Source: Tardiphaga sp. (GTDB taxonomy: Bacteria > Pseudomonadota > Alphaproteobacteria > Rhizobiales > Xanthobacteraceae). From it: 64,000 nt of DNA. The notes under the pieces were generated by a model, which ran no database searches, was not told the DNA's origin, and was given only the letters and a program-made list of their open reading frames with translations. The stretch spans positions 1-64,000 of the forward strand of contig NZ_JAQGJT010000017.1 in the NCBI RefSeq assembly GCF_028290495.1, written 5' to 3'. The stretch's first letter is position 1. Each line of letters opens with the position of its first letter. The translations under genes and the position numbers were made by a program. Shown one piece after another: positions 42,459 to 50,317 of the stretch.

Positions 42459-42962
42459 ATGATTGTAGGGCGACCACTGTCAAAAACATGTCGAGAGCTT
42501 GCCGAAATCGCGACGGGAGCGAACGATGACGATCTGGCCCAGATCCTCCGAATGGCGGCGCTGAAGGCCGCAGAAACCGATCTCCGCCATTGCGGGACAG
42601 ATTCACGCATCGAGGATTTTTTCGTTGGCGTGTGGGACTGGGACGTCGTCAACGACCAGATCTACAGCGACAGCAGCTTCGCCCTTATGTTCGGGGTCGA
42701 TGCCGAAGACGCCGCACGCGGCCAACCGCTGAACGTCTGGCTGAACGCCATCCACCCCAACGACCTCGACACCGTCATCGTCGACATCGAGAAGGCCAAG
42801 CGGGGCCAGCTGTTTTCAAGGGAATACCGAATCGTCACCAAGGGCGAAACGCACTGGGTCCATGCGCACGGCAAATGTACGCTGGACAAGGACGGCAATG
42901 CCGTCCGGTTTCCCGGCGCGCTGCTCGATATTTCACATCGACGACCGACGACCATAACCTGA
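42459..42962 (+). CDS. stand-alone PAS-domain protein
   Basis: ~167 aa; GGAGG 5-6 bases before ATG 42459. After a ~45-residue helical lead it has one PAS_3-type domain: G-V-W-D-W-D-V-V-N-D-Q-I-Y-S-D, F-A-L-M-F-G, I-H-P-N-D-L-D-T-V, F-S-R-E-Y-R-I-V and the W-V-H-A-H-G-K strand to A-L-L-D-I-S-H-R. There is no attached kinase, cyclase or HTH output, so it may sense or bind a partner in trans, or be the N-terminal remnant of a larger sensor. Confidence 0.85.
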   Translation: MIVGRPLSKTCRELAEIATGANDDDLAQILRMAALKAAETDLRHCGTDSRIEDFFVGVWDWDVVNDQIYSDSSFALMFGVDAEDAARGQPLNVWLNAIHPNDLDTVIVDIEKAKRGQLFSREYRIVTKGETHWVHAHGKCTLDKDGNAVRFPGALLDISHRRPTTIT

Positions 42963-43080
42963 GCATCGCGCCGTCGCAGGCCTGTCCAGATGCTCCCGGC
43001 GTGGCGCAAGCTGCGCCCACTGCCCCTCCTCGCCCGTATCTGCTAACCAGCGCCCTACCCCCCACTGCCTGGAGACCGAC

Positions 43081-43530
43081 ATGCGCTACCTTCACACCAT
43101 GCTTCGCGTCCGGAACCTCGACGCCGCGCTGAAATTCTATTCCGAGGCGCTCGGCCTCAAGGAAGTCCGCCGCGTCGACAACGAGAAGGCGCGGTTCACG
43201 CTGCTGTTTCTGTGCGCCACCGACGACCAGGCGCTGCTCGACAAGGTCGAGGGCCGCGGCGCGCCGCTGGTGGAGCTGACCTATAACTGGGACGAAGAAA
43301 AATACGGCGAGGATCGTTACTTCGGCCATCTCGCTTACGAAGTAAACGACATCTATGCGACCTGCGAACGGCTGATGAAGCTCGGCATCACCATCAACCG
43401 CCCGCCGCGCGACGGCATGATGGCCTTTATCCGATCGCCCGACCTGCATTCGATCGAGTTGCTGCAGAAGGGCAACGCGCTTCCGCCGCAGGAGCCCTGG
43501 CTGTCGATGGTCAACACCGGCCACTGGTAG
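43081..43530 (+). CDS. gloA: lactoylglutathione lyase (glyoxalase I)
   Basis: Converts the methylglyoxal-glutathione hemithioacetal to S-lactoylglutathione. The 149-aa protein carries the family metal ligands: His in R-Y-L-H-T-M-L-R-V, Glu in V-E-L-T-Y-N-W, His in G-H-L-A-Y-E-V and Glu in H-S-I-E-L-L-Q. It has the D-R-Y-F-G-H turn typical of Ni-type bacterial GloA. GGAGA precedes the ATG. Slightly long because of a ~15-residue C-terminal extension. Confidence 0.93.
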   Translation: MRYLHTMLRVRNLDAALKFYSEALGLKEVRRVDNEKARFTLLFLCATDDQALLDKVEGRGAPLVELTYNWDEEKYGEDRYFGHLAYEVNDIYATCERLMKLGITINRPPRDGMMAFIRSPDLHSIELLQKGNALPPQEPWLSMVNTGHW

Positions 43531-43608
43531 AAAACGCGGGCTCCGACGGTGGAACCCGATCGTCCGTAATGCGTTTATGATGAGAACTCAATCATGGAGG
43601 CGACGACA

Positions 43609-43689
43609 ATGGGACGCGGACTTTTGCTCTGGCTGATCGGTGTGCCGATTCCGGTGATCATTCTGTTGTGGTTGTTCTTCGGCCGCTGA
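43609..43689 (+). CDS. 26-residue hydrophobic membrane peptide
   Basis: GGAGG (43596-43600) precedes ATG 43609. The peptide starts M-G-R-G-L-L-L-W-L-I-G-V-P-I-P and is one membrane helix ending F-F-G-R. An in-frame ATG at 43594 is too close to the ribosome site. Directly followed by a strong terminator, so the unit is a separately transcribed mini-gene. Similar tiny peptides are, to my recollection, widespread in alphaproteobacteria. Confidence 0.6.
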   Translation: MGRGLLLWLIGVPIPVIILLWLFFGR

Positions 43690-43709
43690 ACTAAGTCGGA
43701 CGAATCAGA

Positions 43710-43744
43710 AATCAGGCTCCGCTCGCGCGGGGCCTGATTTTTTT
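43710..43744 (+). terminator. Rho-independent terminator
   Basis: AATCAGGC / GCCTGATT stem (43710-43717, 43732-43739), extended by imperfect CC/GG pairs, followed by a run of Ts to 43744. Confidence 0.88.
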
Positions 43745-43824
43745 GCGCCGGCGTGCGGTAGGTTGCGAAGCCGCCGCCGGGGATGCCACTCCGGTCTCCA
43801 CCAAACGCTATCACGAGGCCCATC

Positions 43825-44475
43825 ATGCCGAACCCGACATCGAAATCGACATCGCTGCAGATCTGGGGCCGCGCCAATTCTGTCAATGTGCAGAAAGTGC
43901 TGTGGTGCTGCCGCGAACTCGGCGTGCCATTCCAGCGCATCGACGCCGGCATGCAATTCGGCCGCAATACCGAAGCCGATTATCTCGCGATGAATCCGAA
44001 CGGCCGCGTGCCGACGCTGGTCGATGGCGACTTTGTGCTGTGGGAATCCAACGCCATCCTGCGCTATATAGCGCTGAGCCACGGCGCGACCACCTTGTAT
44101 CCCGCCAAGCCGAAAATCCGCGCCGGCATCGAGCGCTGGCTGGACTGGACGCTGTCAACGCTGCAGCCGGTCGAACGGCCGCTGTTCTGGGGGCTGGTGC
44201 GCACGCCGGTCGCAGAGCGCGATATGGCGGCGATGCAGCAGGCCGCCGACACCGCGGCCGTGCAGTGGCGAATCATCGATCACCAACTGGCCACCCGCGA
44301 ATACATCGAAGGCGAAGGCTTCAGCCTCGCCGACATCGCGATCGGCGCCTATGCGCGGCGATGGTTCGGCGTCGAGGGCGTCACGCGCCCGGCATTGCCC
44401 CATCTCGAACAATGGTTCGCGCTGATTTCGATTCGCCCGGCCTTCCAGGAATTCGTCGCGCCGCCGATGTCGTGA
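43825..44475 (+). CDS. glutathione S-transferase
   Basis: 216 aa; GAGG 7 bases before ATG 43825. N-terminal thioredoxin fold (L-Q-I-W-G-R-A-N-S-V-N-V-Q-K-V-L-W with the N-S active-site position, N-P-N-G-R-V-P-T-L cis-Pro loop, L-W-E-S-N-A-I-L-R-Y for the gamma-Glu) and a helical C-terminal domain with S-L-A-D-I-A-I-G. Substrate unknown. Confidence 0.93.
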   Translation: MPNPTSKSTSLQIWGRANSVNVQKVLWCCRELGVPFQRIDAGMQFGRNTEADYLAMNPNGRVPTLVDGDFVLWESNAILRYIALSHGATTLYPAKPKIRAGIERWLDWTLSTLQPVERPLFWGLVRTPVAERDMAAMQQAADTAAVQWRIIDHQLATREYIEGEGFSLADIAIGAYARRWFGVEGVTRPALPHLEQWFALISIRPAFQEFVAPPMS

Positions 44476-44477
44476 GG

Positions 44478-44630
44478 CTAAGGCAGCCCGCGTTCGACCA
44501 GCAGCACGGCGGCAATCAGCGCCAGCGTGACCGCGGCGATCATCAGCTTCAAGGCCCAGCCGATGCCGCGGCCGATCCACCACAGCAACGCGCAGCCCAT
44601 CAGCACGGGAATCAAGATGTCGGGGCGCAT
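44478..44630 (-). CDS. small two-helix membrane protein
   Basis: 50 aa: M-R-P-D-I-L-I-P-V-L-M-G-C-A-L-L-W-W-I then a second helix I-A-A-V-T-L-A-L-I-A-A-V-L-L. ATG 44630 lies 4 bp after the PilZ stop on the same strand, so they are probably co-transcribed. Unknown function. Confidence 0.55.
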   Translation of the reverse strand: MRPDILIPVLMGCALLWWIGRGIGWALKLMIAAVTLALIAAVLLVERGLP

Positions 44631-44634
44631 CGGC

Positions 44635-44892
44635 CTAGCCGGAGAAGCGAACGCCGAGCGTCTTACCGCGGCGCCACACCACTTCGCAATTGCGCCCGGT
44701 CCGCGCGTCGCGGGTAAAGGCAAGCCGCACCTTGGCGGTTGTTACCGAGGTCGGGTCGTCGATCACGATCTTGGCGCCGGTGGCCGAGAGGTCCAGTACG
44801 GTGCACGGCCGGGCGGCGAATCCGCCTTCCAGCGTGATCCAGCCGGCCTGCTGCACCGAGCGCCGGACGTCTCGCTTCTTCGTCACCGCCAT
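44635..44892 (-). CDS. PilZ-domain protein (candidate c-di-GMP receptor)
   Basis: 85 aa consisting of one PilZ domain. The arginine motif is K-R-D-V-R-R near residues 6-11 (an R-x-x-x-R spacing is present) and the second motif is D-L-S-A-T-G-A-K. Both c-di-GMP-binding signatures are thus retained. Output partner not evident. Confidence 0.85.
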   Translation of the reverse strand: MAVTKKRDVRRSVQQAGWITLEGGFAARPCTVLDLSATGAKIVIDDPTSVTTAKVRLAFTRDARTGRNCEVVWRRGKTLGVRFSG

Positions 44893-45182
44893 CGCATCAC
44901 TCCACGGCCAGAAATTCCGACCCGTTTCTAGCAGAATTACCGCGATGCAGCGGAAAAAAGACCGCCATTCGGGCTCCTCAAAAATGCTGTGAAATCATCG
45001 TGGCAGAGCGCTTGCTCCCTCCGACAAACGCCACTATACGTTCGGCCGCTGCCGCTAATCACTCCACCCGGTTCGGCGCAGCCCGCGGCCTTCAAGGCTT
45101 TGATGTCGCGGTAATGTTCGTGATAACTTCGCGAAATGGCGGCCTTGGTGATTCTCTTCGGATTACTTGACGGTCACCTTTT

Positions 45183-45257
45183 GCTCCCTTCGTCTATCGG
45201 TTAGGACGCCACCCTTTCACGGTGGAGAGAGCGGTTCGATTCCGCTAGGGAGCACCA
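45183..45257 (+). tRNA. tRNA-Glu (anticodon UUC), CCA encoded
   Basis: Acceptor GCTCCCT (45183-45189) pairs with AGGGAGC (45247-45253); discriminator A45254 and encoded CCA. Anticodon stem CCACC/GGTGG with loop CTTTCAC gives TTC. T arm GCGGTTCGATTCCGC. Probable entry site for the accessory region to the right. Confidence 0.96.
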
Positions 45258-45509
45258 ACCATTTCAATGGTTTAGCGCTCATTCCCCTGTCCGGCCTCGT
45301 TTTCGTTGCTTTTTTCGTTGCAATGAAAGTTTTACTTGCTGCCCGTTGTTCCTGCTCAAACGCTTCACCGCGAACCGACCGAGCAGTCCCTCGCGGACAA
45401 GTCGATGCGTACACTTTCATCTCACAATTGCTTAGGGCATTGAGGCGCATCCCCTTGCTCTCGCCCCAAGGTTGCGCTTGGATGGCGCTTTCTTGGGGAA
45501 TTTTTCAAT

Positions 45510-46247
45510 ATGCGTGTTTTGATGGCAGTGGCGCTCAGCGCCGCGCTGACAGGTTGTGCCACCAATACTGAAACGGTTCAGTTCAAGAGCTCCAATCCAA
45601 ATCAGCAAGCAATGATGCGCGACGGTCAGCCGGCCCTCGTTTCTCGCCAGAAGAATTCCGTCGTGCTCGTTCGCCCGGCGGCCCGCCAGCTCCAGGCAAA
45701 TGGCCGCCCCGTTTTCGTCGTCGGCATCAACAACTTGAGCCGCGGCCCAATTGATTTCCGCGTTGCACAGGTTGAAGCCAACCAGCGTGTCGGTGCCTCG
45801 GACTTTCAAATGCAGGTCGTTACTTTCGAGATGCTGCAGCAGGAAGAGAAGAACCGGCAGGTTGCCATGGCGATTCTCACCGGCGTTGCCGGCGCAGCCA
45901 ATGCTTATAGCGCCTCACGGGCAGGTTATGGTTCGTACACGACGCCGAACGGCCGGACAGGCACATTCTACAGCCCGACGGCGGCGGCGATCGCTCAGGG
46001 CAATGCCGCGGCACAAAACGAGGCCATGTTTGCGTCAACGATCGAACAAGGGCAGCGCAACATGGCGCAGCTCGAACAGGCTGTCATCAAGGACAATACG
46101 TTGATGCCTGGGGAGTGGTACGGCGGACAGCTGCACCTTGCGCCGCCAACGGACCAAGCCGGGGGCCAGAAGTCCTACACAATCATCATCACCGTCGGGT
46201 CTGATCGGCACGTCGTGGACGTCGCCCAGGGACCAGCGGGCGCATGA
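45510..46247 (+). CDS. lipoprotein of unknown function
   Basis: 245 aa with a lipoprotein signal (A-L-S-A-A-L-T-G-C, lipobox L-T-G-C, Cys ~16). The mature part has a beta-rich half (V-S-R-Q-K-N-S-V-V-L-V-R-P) and an Ala/Asn/Gln-rich helical half with S-Y-T-T-P-N-G-R-T-G-T-F. GGGGAA upstream of ATG. 26 bp before the ClpP-like gene, so likely one operon. Confidence 0.7.
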   Translation: MRVLMAVALSAALTGCATNTETVQFKSSNPNQQAMMRDGQPALVSRQKNSVVLVRPAARQLQANGRPVFVVGINNLSRGPIDFRVAQVEANQRVGASDFQMQVVTFEMLQQEEKNRQVAMAILTGVAGAANAYSASRAGYGSYTTPNGRTGTFYSPTAAAIAQGNAAAQNEAMFASTIEQGQRNMAQLEQAVIKDNTLMPGEWYGGQLHLAPPTDQAGGQKSYTIIITVGSDRHVVDVAQGPAGA

Positions 46248-46273
46248 CTCTTTGATCGATAGGGAGCAATTTC

Positions 46274-47254
46274 ATGTTCTCGAGGAAAGTTTCGCTCGCG
46301 GCATTCGTGATCTGCGCTGCGACCAACGCAGTCGCGGCGGAAGTGAAGTCATCCGCCCTCAAAGACGGCCGGATCGTTGTTTCGATCTTTGGCGAGATAG
46401 CTGCCGGCGACACTGAAGCTTTCAACGCTGCAGTCAAAGTGGCCAATGACAGTGGAAAGCTCGTTACCAGCATCCGCTTGAATTCGATCGGCGGCAACCT
46501 GGTAGAGGGAGTTCGCCTCGCCGAGGCGGTCCGGTTCGGAAAGATCATCACCAACGTCGGTCAAAATGCGACGTGCGCATCGGCGTGCTTTCTCGTCTTC
46601 GCGGCTGGTGAGGCGAAGTACGCAAACTATACGGCTAGGATTGGAGTGCACGGCGCTTCGGACAAGTCTGGCGAGGAGACGGTCCAATCCGGCGCGGCGA
46701 CAGTGTCTATGGCTCGCGTCGCCAAGGAACTTGGCGTCCCGCCGGCGATCATCGGGCGGATGGTGGTCACCCCACCGAGCGAGATGGTTTGGCTCAGCCC
46801 GACCGACCTGCAGTCTATGGGGACCACCATGGTCGGGAAGCCGGCGCAGCTGGCGGCGTCATCGGCGACCGCGGGCCCTGCGTCTCAACTCCAGCCGGGA
46901 GCCCCGATGCAGCTGCCGTCGGCAGCAAAGGCCGCTGCTCCACCGACCTGGGAACGCATGGTTGATCTGGCGGCTACCAGATCAGCCGAACAGAATAATG
47001 GAAAGCCACAAACTCTTCGAGCTTGCCAGCCTGAATTCAAGAGTTGCTACAACGCAGTTATATACAAAAATTCAGATGGATTGGACGTTGCGCTAAAGGT
47101 CGTTCGGGACATGAACGACAAGATCGTCCGGCGAGAAGCCTGCACGTTCAATAAGAGCGGGGACATTCGGAGATGCCTAGATTGGGATACAAATTCGTTT
47201 CACCGCGACATGCAAGCCCCGAGTGGTGCATGGACAAAGATTGCGGACGAATAG
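46274..47254 (+). CDS. exported ClpP/crotonase-like protein (COG3904 type)
   Basis: 326 aa with a signal peptide (M-F-S-R-K-V-S-L-A-A-F-V, cleavage at V-A-A-E). The central ClpP-like domain has L-N-S-I-G-G-N-L-V-E-G, T-C-A-S-A-C-F-L-V-F-A-A-G (Ser in the nucleophile position) and G-V-H-G-A-S (His), the pattern of periplasmic ClpP-like proteins. The C-terminal ~110 residues form a separate Cys-containing domain after an Ala/Pro linker. Protease activity is inferred, not shown. GGGAG precedes ATG. Confidence 0.8.
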   Translation: MFSRKVSLAAFVICAATNAVAAEVKSSALKDGRIVVSIFGEIAAGDTEAFNAAVKVANDSGKLVTSIRLNSIGGNLVEGVRLAEAVRFGKIITNVGQNATCASACFLVFAAGEAKYANYTARIGVHGASDKSGEETVQSGAATVSMARVAKELGVPPAIIGRMVVTPPSEMVWLSPTDLQSMGTTMVGKPAQLAASSATAGPASQLQPGAPMQLPSAAKAAAPPTWERMVDLAATRSAEQNNGKPQTLRACQPEFKSCYNAVIYKNSDGLDVALKVVRDMNDKIVRREACTFNKSGDIRRCLDWDTNSFHRDMQAPSGAWTKIADE

Positions 47255-47610
47255 TCGATCGATTGGAAGCTGTAACGTTGGCTTTCGGAAATGTAGCGCT
47301 TTAATCCGATTTCGCAGGGGCGGTTTGGACACCCAAATGACACGGGGCTCTGAGTTACTTTTCTCGGTTAAAACGTGACAGTTTGGGGGGAGTAACGGGC
47401 GGCGCTCGCCAAAAGGCTGCCGCCTCTGGTCCCGCCGATGTCCTCGCTCAATCTTTGCATGTCGGCGCTTCGTCTTCAGCGGCGGGAGGCGCGGCGGGCG
47501 TCGTTGCATGACGCATCGCAAGGACGGACCGATATCGCCACGGGATAAAACATAACAAGCAACTTAGAATACTTCTAGACAGCATCTGACTTGGCCACCA
47601 TCGATCGCGC
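47255..47610. other. non-coding stretch
   Basis: No gene or clear regulatory element seen. Reading frames here on both strands are short or of atypical composition. Confidence 0.5.
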
Positions 47611-47815
47611 ATGACGAAGCTTACGAAAACTAGGGCGGAGCTCGAGGAAATCATCCGTGCCCACGCCGCCCGCTCGATTGGCCGCATGAGCGTGATGGTG
47701 TCGATGACGGCTGGCGGGCGCTGATCGGTTTTTCCGATGCGTCCCAGACCTGTTTCCGGGACGCCGTGCAGTTGCTGCGCGGCAAGCTGCAGGCAAATAT
47801 GACCTCGTCGCATGA
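47611..47815 (+). pseudogene. frameshifted small gene
   Basis: ATG 47611 opens M-T-K-L-T-K-T-R-A-E-L-E-E-I-I-R-A-H-A but stops at 47724. The next frame continues convincingly as D-D-G-W-R-A-L-I-G-F-S-D-A-S-Q-T-C-F. A second shift then restores a short end (Y-D-L-V-A, stop 47813-47815). At least two single-base changes separate one ancestral ORF of ~67 codons. Confidence 0.6.
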
Positions 47816-47865
47816 TCGCCGCGCCGGGCGTTGCGCCGCAGCCAAGCCGCTCCGTCAGGCAGGCT

Positions 47866-48083
47866 TCAGAGCCGCGGCGGCGAGAACGGTCGCCTCCAGC
47901 TTCCGCTTTGTCGCTCGCATGGTTGGAGCGGTTTTCCCAGCCGGCGGGCGTGGACCTGCACCGCAAGGATCTTGCGGTTGAGCGCGTCGGCCGCGCGGGC
48001 GGCCGTGCACCGGATGCGATGAAGTGCTCAAGCTTCTCGATTTCCTGAGGCGTCCAGGAATTTTTTGTCGGGAGCTTTGCCAT
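47866..48083 (-). pseudogene. frameshifted SANT/HTH-like small DNA-binding gene
   Basis: From ATG 48083 the product starts M-A-K-L-P-T-K-N-S-W-T-P-Q-E-I-E-K-L-E-H-F-I-A-like and then loses sense. The next frame gives A-R-A-A-D-A-L-N-R-K-I-L-A-V-Q-V-H-A-R-R, the expected continuation of this small family (compare 48725-48961). A single indel in a GC run near 48005 explains it. Confidence 0.65.
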
Positions 48084-48325
48084 ACCTCTCTCCGAGTTGT
48101 GAGCATTTCGGCGCCGATAATTCAGAAGCCACGCCTGAGTTCCAACTGGACGCCGCCGAAATGGACTCGACTTATGTTCTCGTTACGTTCTAGTTTAGGG
48201 CATGAGCGATAGACCTGCGAGCTGGCGCATGCCGACGCCGAAACAGATGGAAAAGCTGGCCCGCCGAGGCAGCGCGCCGCGGGGCGACGGCGGCTCCGAG
48301 TCCCGACCTCGGGCCCGCCGACGCG

Positions 48326-48613
48326 ATGCCCGAGGAATACTCGGATGCGGTGCTTCGCAGCCCACAGGCTCACCAGCGAGCGGGCGTTCCGATCCAGCAA
48401 CGGCGCCTGTCCGAGATCCCGCGCCACATCCTGCGGGTCTCCTGCCGGCGGTGCGACCGCATCGTGGAGATCCAGGCCGCCGACGCGGTTCGGCTCTATG
48501 GACCTCACGCGATCTGGAAGGACGTCGGCATGAAGCTCCTGGACAACGGCTGCCAGCAACGGACCGGCGTCCGCGAGGACGACGGCTGCTGGCCGTCCTA
48601 CGAACACCCGTGA
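48326..48613 (+). CDS. small Cys-rich protein, possibly frameshifted at its N-terminus
   Basis: 95 aa with C-R-R-C-D-R-I-V-E-I-Q-A-A-D-A-V-R-L-Y-G, W-K-D-V-G and a final pair of Cys (D-N-G-C; D-G-C-W-P), suggesting a zinc site. A plausible true N-terminus (S-D-R-P-A-S-W-R-M-P-T-P-K-Q-M) starts at ATG 48202 in another frame, so a one-base shift near 48290 is likely. The ATG at 48326 has no ribosome site. Confidence 0.5.
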   Translation: MPEEYSDAVLRSPQAHQRAGVPIQQRRLSEIPRHILRVSCRRCDRIVEIQAADAVRLYGPHAIWKDVGMKLLDNGCQQRTGVREDDGCWPSYEHP

Positions 48614-48724
48614 CGTCGCTTCAAAGGCTCTCTTCCGACCCATGATGGTCGCTTGCGTACAGGCTTCGACAGACTAAACTAGAAGTGCGCTGCCGAAGAG
48701 CTCGATTTGATTCAGGGGAAGCTG

Positions 48725-48961
48725 ATGGCGAGGCCGCCGATAATTTCGCCATGGGGCGCGGAGCCAAACGAGCAACTCATGCAGCTTGCCGCCCAAGGCG
48801 TCTCGATCGTCAAGGCCGCCGGCTCGCTCAATCGCTCGATGTCAGCCGTGCGCATCAGAGCCCGCAACCTTGGACTGTCGTTCCCCACGATTCGCGAGAC
48901 TCGTCGAAAATTGGCACTTCCGCCGCGAGCCAAGAGCGAACTCGCTCCATATTCCAGATAG
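48725..48961 (+). CDS. small SANT/HTH-like DNA-binding protein
   Basis: 78 aa, GGGGA 6 bases before ATG 48725. Core N-E-Q-L-M-Q-L-A-A-Q-G-V-S-I-V-K-A-A then L-N-R-S-M-S-A-V-R-I-R-A-R-N-L-G: a helix-turn-helix of the family that is broken at 47866-48083. DNA binding inferred. Confidence 0.65.
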   Translation: MARPPIISPWGAEPNEQLMQLAAQGVSIVKAAGSLNRSMSAVRIRARNLGLSFPTIRETRRKLALPPRAKSELAPYSR

Positions 48962-48989
48962 CCAGCGGCTCGGCCGCAAGCGAGAAACC

Positions 48990-49181
48990 ATGACCGACTA
49001 CCGCGCCTTCATCGTTGGCATTGACGGGCACTTCAAGTCATCCGAAACCATCGTGGCAGAAAACGACGAGCAGGCCTTGAAGATCGCCGAGAAGCTGGTC
49101 GAAAAGCATGCTGTCGAGGTCTGGCACCTAGATCGAAAGATTGCCGTTCTTCCAGTCAAGGATTCGACGGCGCGAGATTGA
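48990..49181 (+). CDS. small protein typical of Bradyrhizobiaceae
   Basis: 63 aa: M-T-D-Y-R-A-F-I-V-G-I-D-G-H-F-K-S-S-E then A-L-K-I-A-E-K-L-V and V-E-V-W-H-L-D-R-K-I. The Y-R-A-F/Y-I-V/I-G-x-D-G-H-F start followed by an A-...-L-V helix and a V-E-x-W end is a recurring small family in this group. Function unknown. Confidence 0.65.
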   Translation: MTDYRAFIVGIDGHFKSSETIVAENDEQALKIAEKLVEKHAVEVWHLDRKIAVLPVKDSTARD

Positions 49182-49226
49182 ACTTTTTTGGGTCCGTTTC
49201 GTAGGTTCGTGAGGGAGCGGACATAC

Positions 49227-49400
49227 ATGGTCCAAAGCACGCATCGCGAAGAACTCTACCGCCGGCTGGAACAGTCTCGCCGGCTCGCAAACGGCGCGGC
49301 CGATCCGACCACGCAAGACCGTCTCAGGAATCTTACCGCCGACATCGAGCGTCAGCTTGCCGAGGCTGAGGCGAAGGACGCCGACGCGCCGCCGGAATGA
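49227..49400 (+). CDS. small helical protein
   Basis: 57 aa, GGAG 9 bases before ATG 49227. Helical throughout (R-E-E-L-Y-R-R-L-E-Q-S-R-R-L-A; L-T-A-D-I-E-R-Q-L-A-E-A-E-A). Recurring type in this lineage; function unknown. Confidence 0.55.
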   Translation: MVQSTHREELYRRLEQSRRLANGAADPTTQDRLRNLTADIERQLAEAEAKDADAPPE

Positions 49401-49415
49401 TGCTATGATTGCAAC

Positions 49416-49934
49416 ATGAAAACCGCGTTTGTCTTGCTCCTCCTTCTCGCCTCCTCCCCTCAAATGGCCACCGCCCAAGAGACCATCGCCGGCCAAGCGT
49501 CCGTTATCGACGGCGACACGCTGGAAATTCGCGGCACCCGCATCCGGCTGTTCGGCGTCGACGCGCCGGAAAGCGACCAGACCTGTCGCGACGACGACGG
49601 CAAGCTGTACCGCTGCGGCCAGAAGGCGGCGCTGGCGCTATCCGACTTCATCAGCTCCAGGACGCTGTCGTGCATGCAACGGGACACCGACCGCTACGGC
49701 CGATCGGTTGCGACCTGCACCGTCGCCGGCGACGACATAGCGGCATGGCTGGTGCGCGGCGGCCTCGCTCTGGACTACCCCCAATATTCGAAAGGCAAGT
49801 ACGCTGTCGCCCAGAAGGAAGCCGAGCGAACAGGCGACGGCATGTGGGGTGGCCAGTGGGTGGTGCCGTGGGCCTACCGGGCGTGCAAGCGCGCAGGTGG
49901 GCGGCCAGATCGGTGCTCCGAAAGCGCGCGATAA
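49416..49934 (+). CDS. secreted thermonuclease-family (SNase-like) nuclease
   Basis: 172 aa: signal peptide (M-K-T-A-F-V-L-L-L-L-L-A-S-S), then an SNase-like OB fold with V-I-D-G-D-T-L-E-I-R-G, I-R-L-F-G-V-D-A-P-E-S, C-G-Q-K-A-A-L-A-L and D-R-Y-G-R-S-V-A-T-C. The catalytic Asp, Arg and Glu positions of the family are present. Four or more Cys suggest disulfides, fitting export. Confidence 0.88.
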   Translation: MKTAFVLLLLLASSPQMATAQETIAGQASVIDGDTLEIRGTRIRLFGVDAPESDQTCRDDDGKLYRCGQKAALALSDFISSRTLSCMQRDTDRYGRSVATCTVAGDDIAAWLVRGGLALDYPQYSKGKYAVAQKEAERTGDGMWGGQWVVPWAYRACKRAGGRPDRCSESAR

Positions 49935-49949
49935 CTGAGGGGCGGTCCG

Positions 49950-50182
49950 ATGTGCAATCTCTACTCGATGACGAAGGGCCAGGCCGCAATCCGCGATCTG
50001 TTCAAGGTCATCAAGGACAGCGCCGGCAACTTGCCGTCTATGCCCGGCATCTTTCCCGACTACCCCGCGCCGATCGTCCGCAATGCCGACGGGGGCCGCG
50101 AACTCGCCTTGGCCCGGTGGGCATGCCGTCGTCGTCGAAGGCGCTGATCGACGCAACCACGAAGCGCGCATTTCTTTGGTGA
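49950..50182 (+). pseudogene. truncated, frameshifted SRAP (YedK/HMCES-like) gene
   Basis: Starts M-C-N-L-Y-S-M-T-K-G-Q-A-A-I-R with the catalytic Cys2 of SOS-response-associated peptidases. After A-L-A-R-W the frame fails; the +1-shifted frame restores G-M-P-S-S-S-K-A-L-I-D-A-T-T-K-R-A. A missing base in the run TGGGCATG explains this. Homology ends near 50170, so about two-thirds of the gene is gone. Confidence 0.8.
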
Positions 50183-50317
50183 ACGGATGCCCACCAGCGC
50201 GCACATGAGCCGAGGTATCAATTTCCCGCGCAAAGCTAAATTCGACTGCAACACACCCGCTGATTGACACGAATCGACTTTTTGACTTCCGTCTGTTCGG
50301 GACTTAGGGGGATGAGA

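Noticed and set aside
45217-45450. Minus-strand frame covering tRNA-Glu
   Set aside because: Translates the tRNA itself (ends with the familiar tRNA antisense peptide L-P-S-G-I-E-P-L); not a gene.
47448-48083. 211-codon minus-strand frame
   Set aside because: Only the first ~25 residues make sense; the rest is a frameshift artefact, so it is recorded as a pseudogene.
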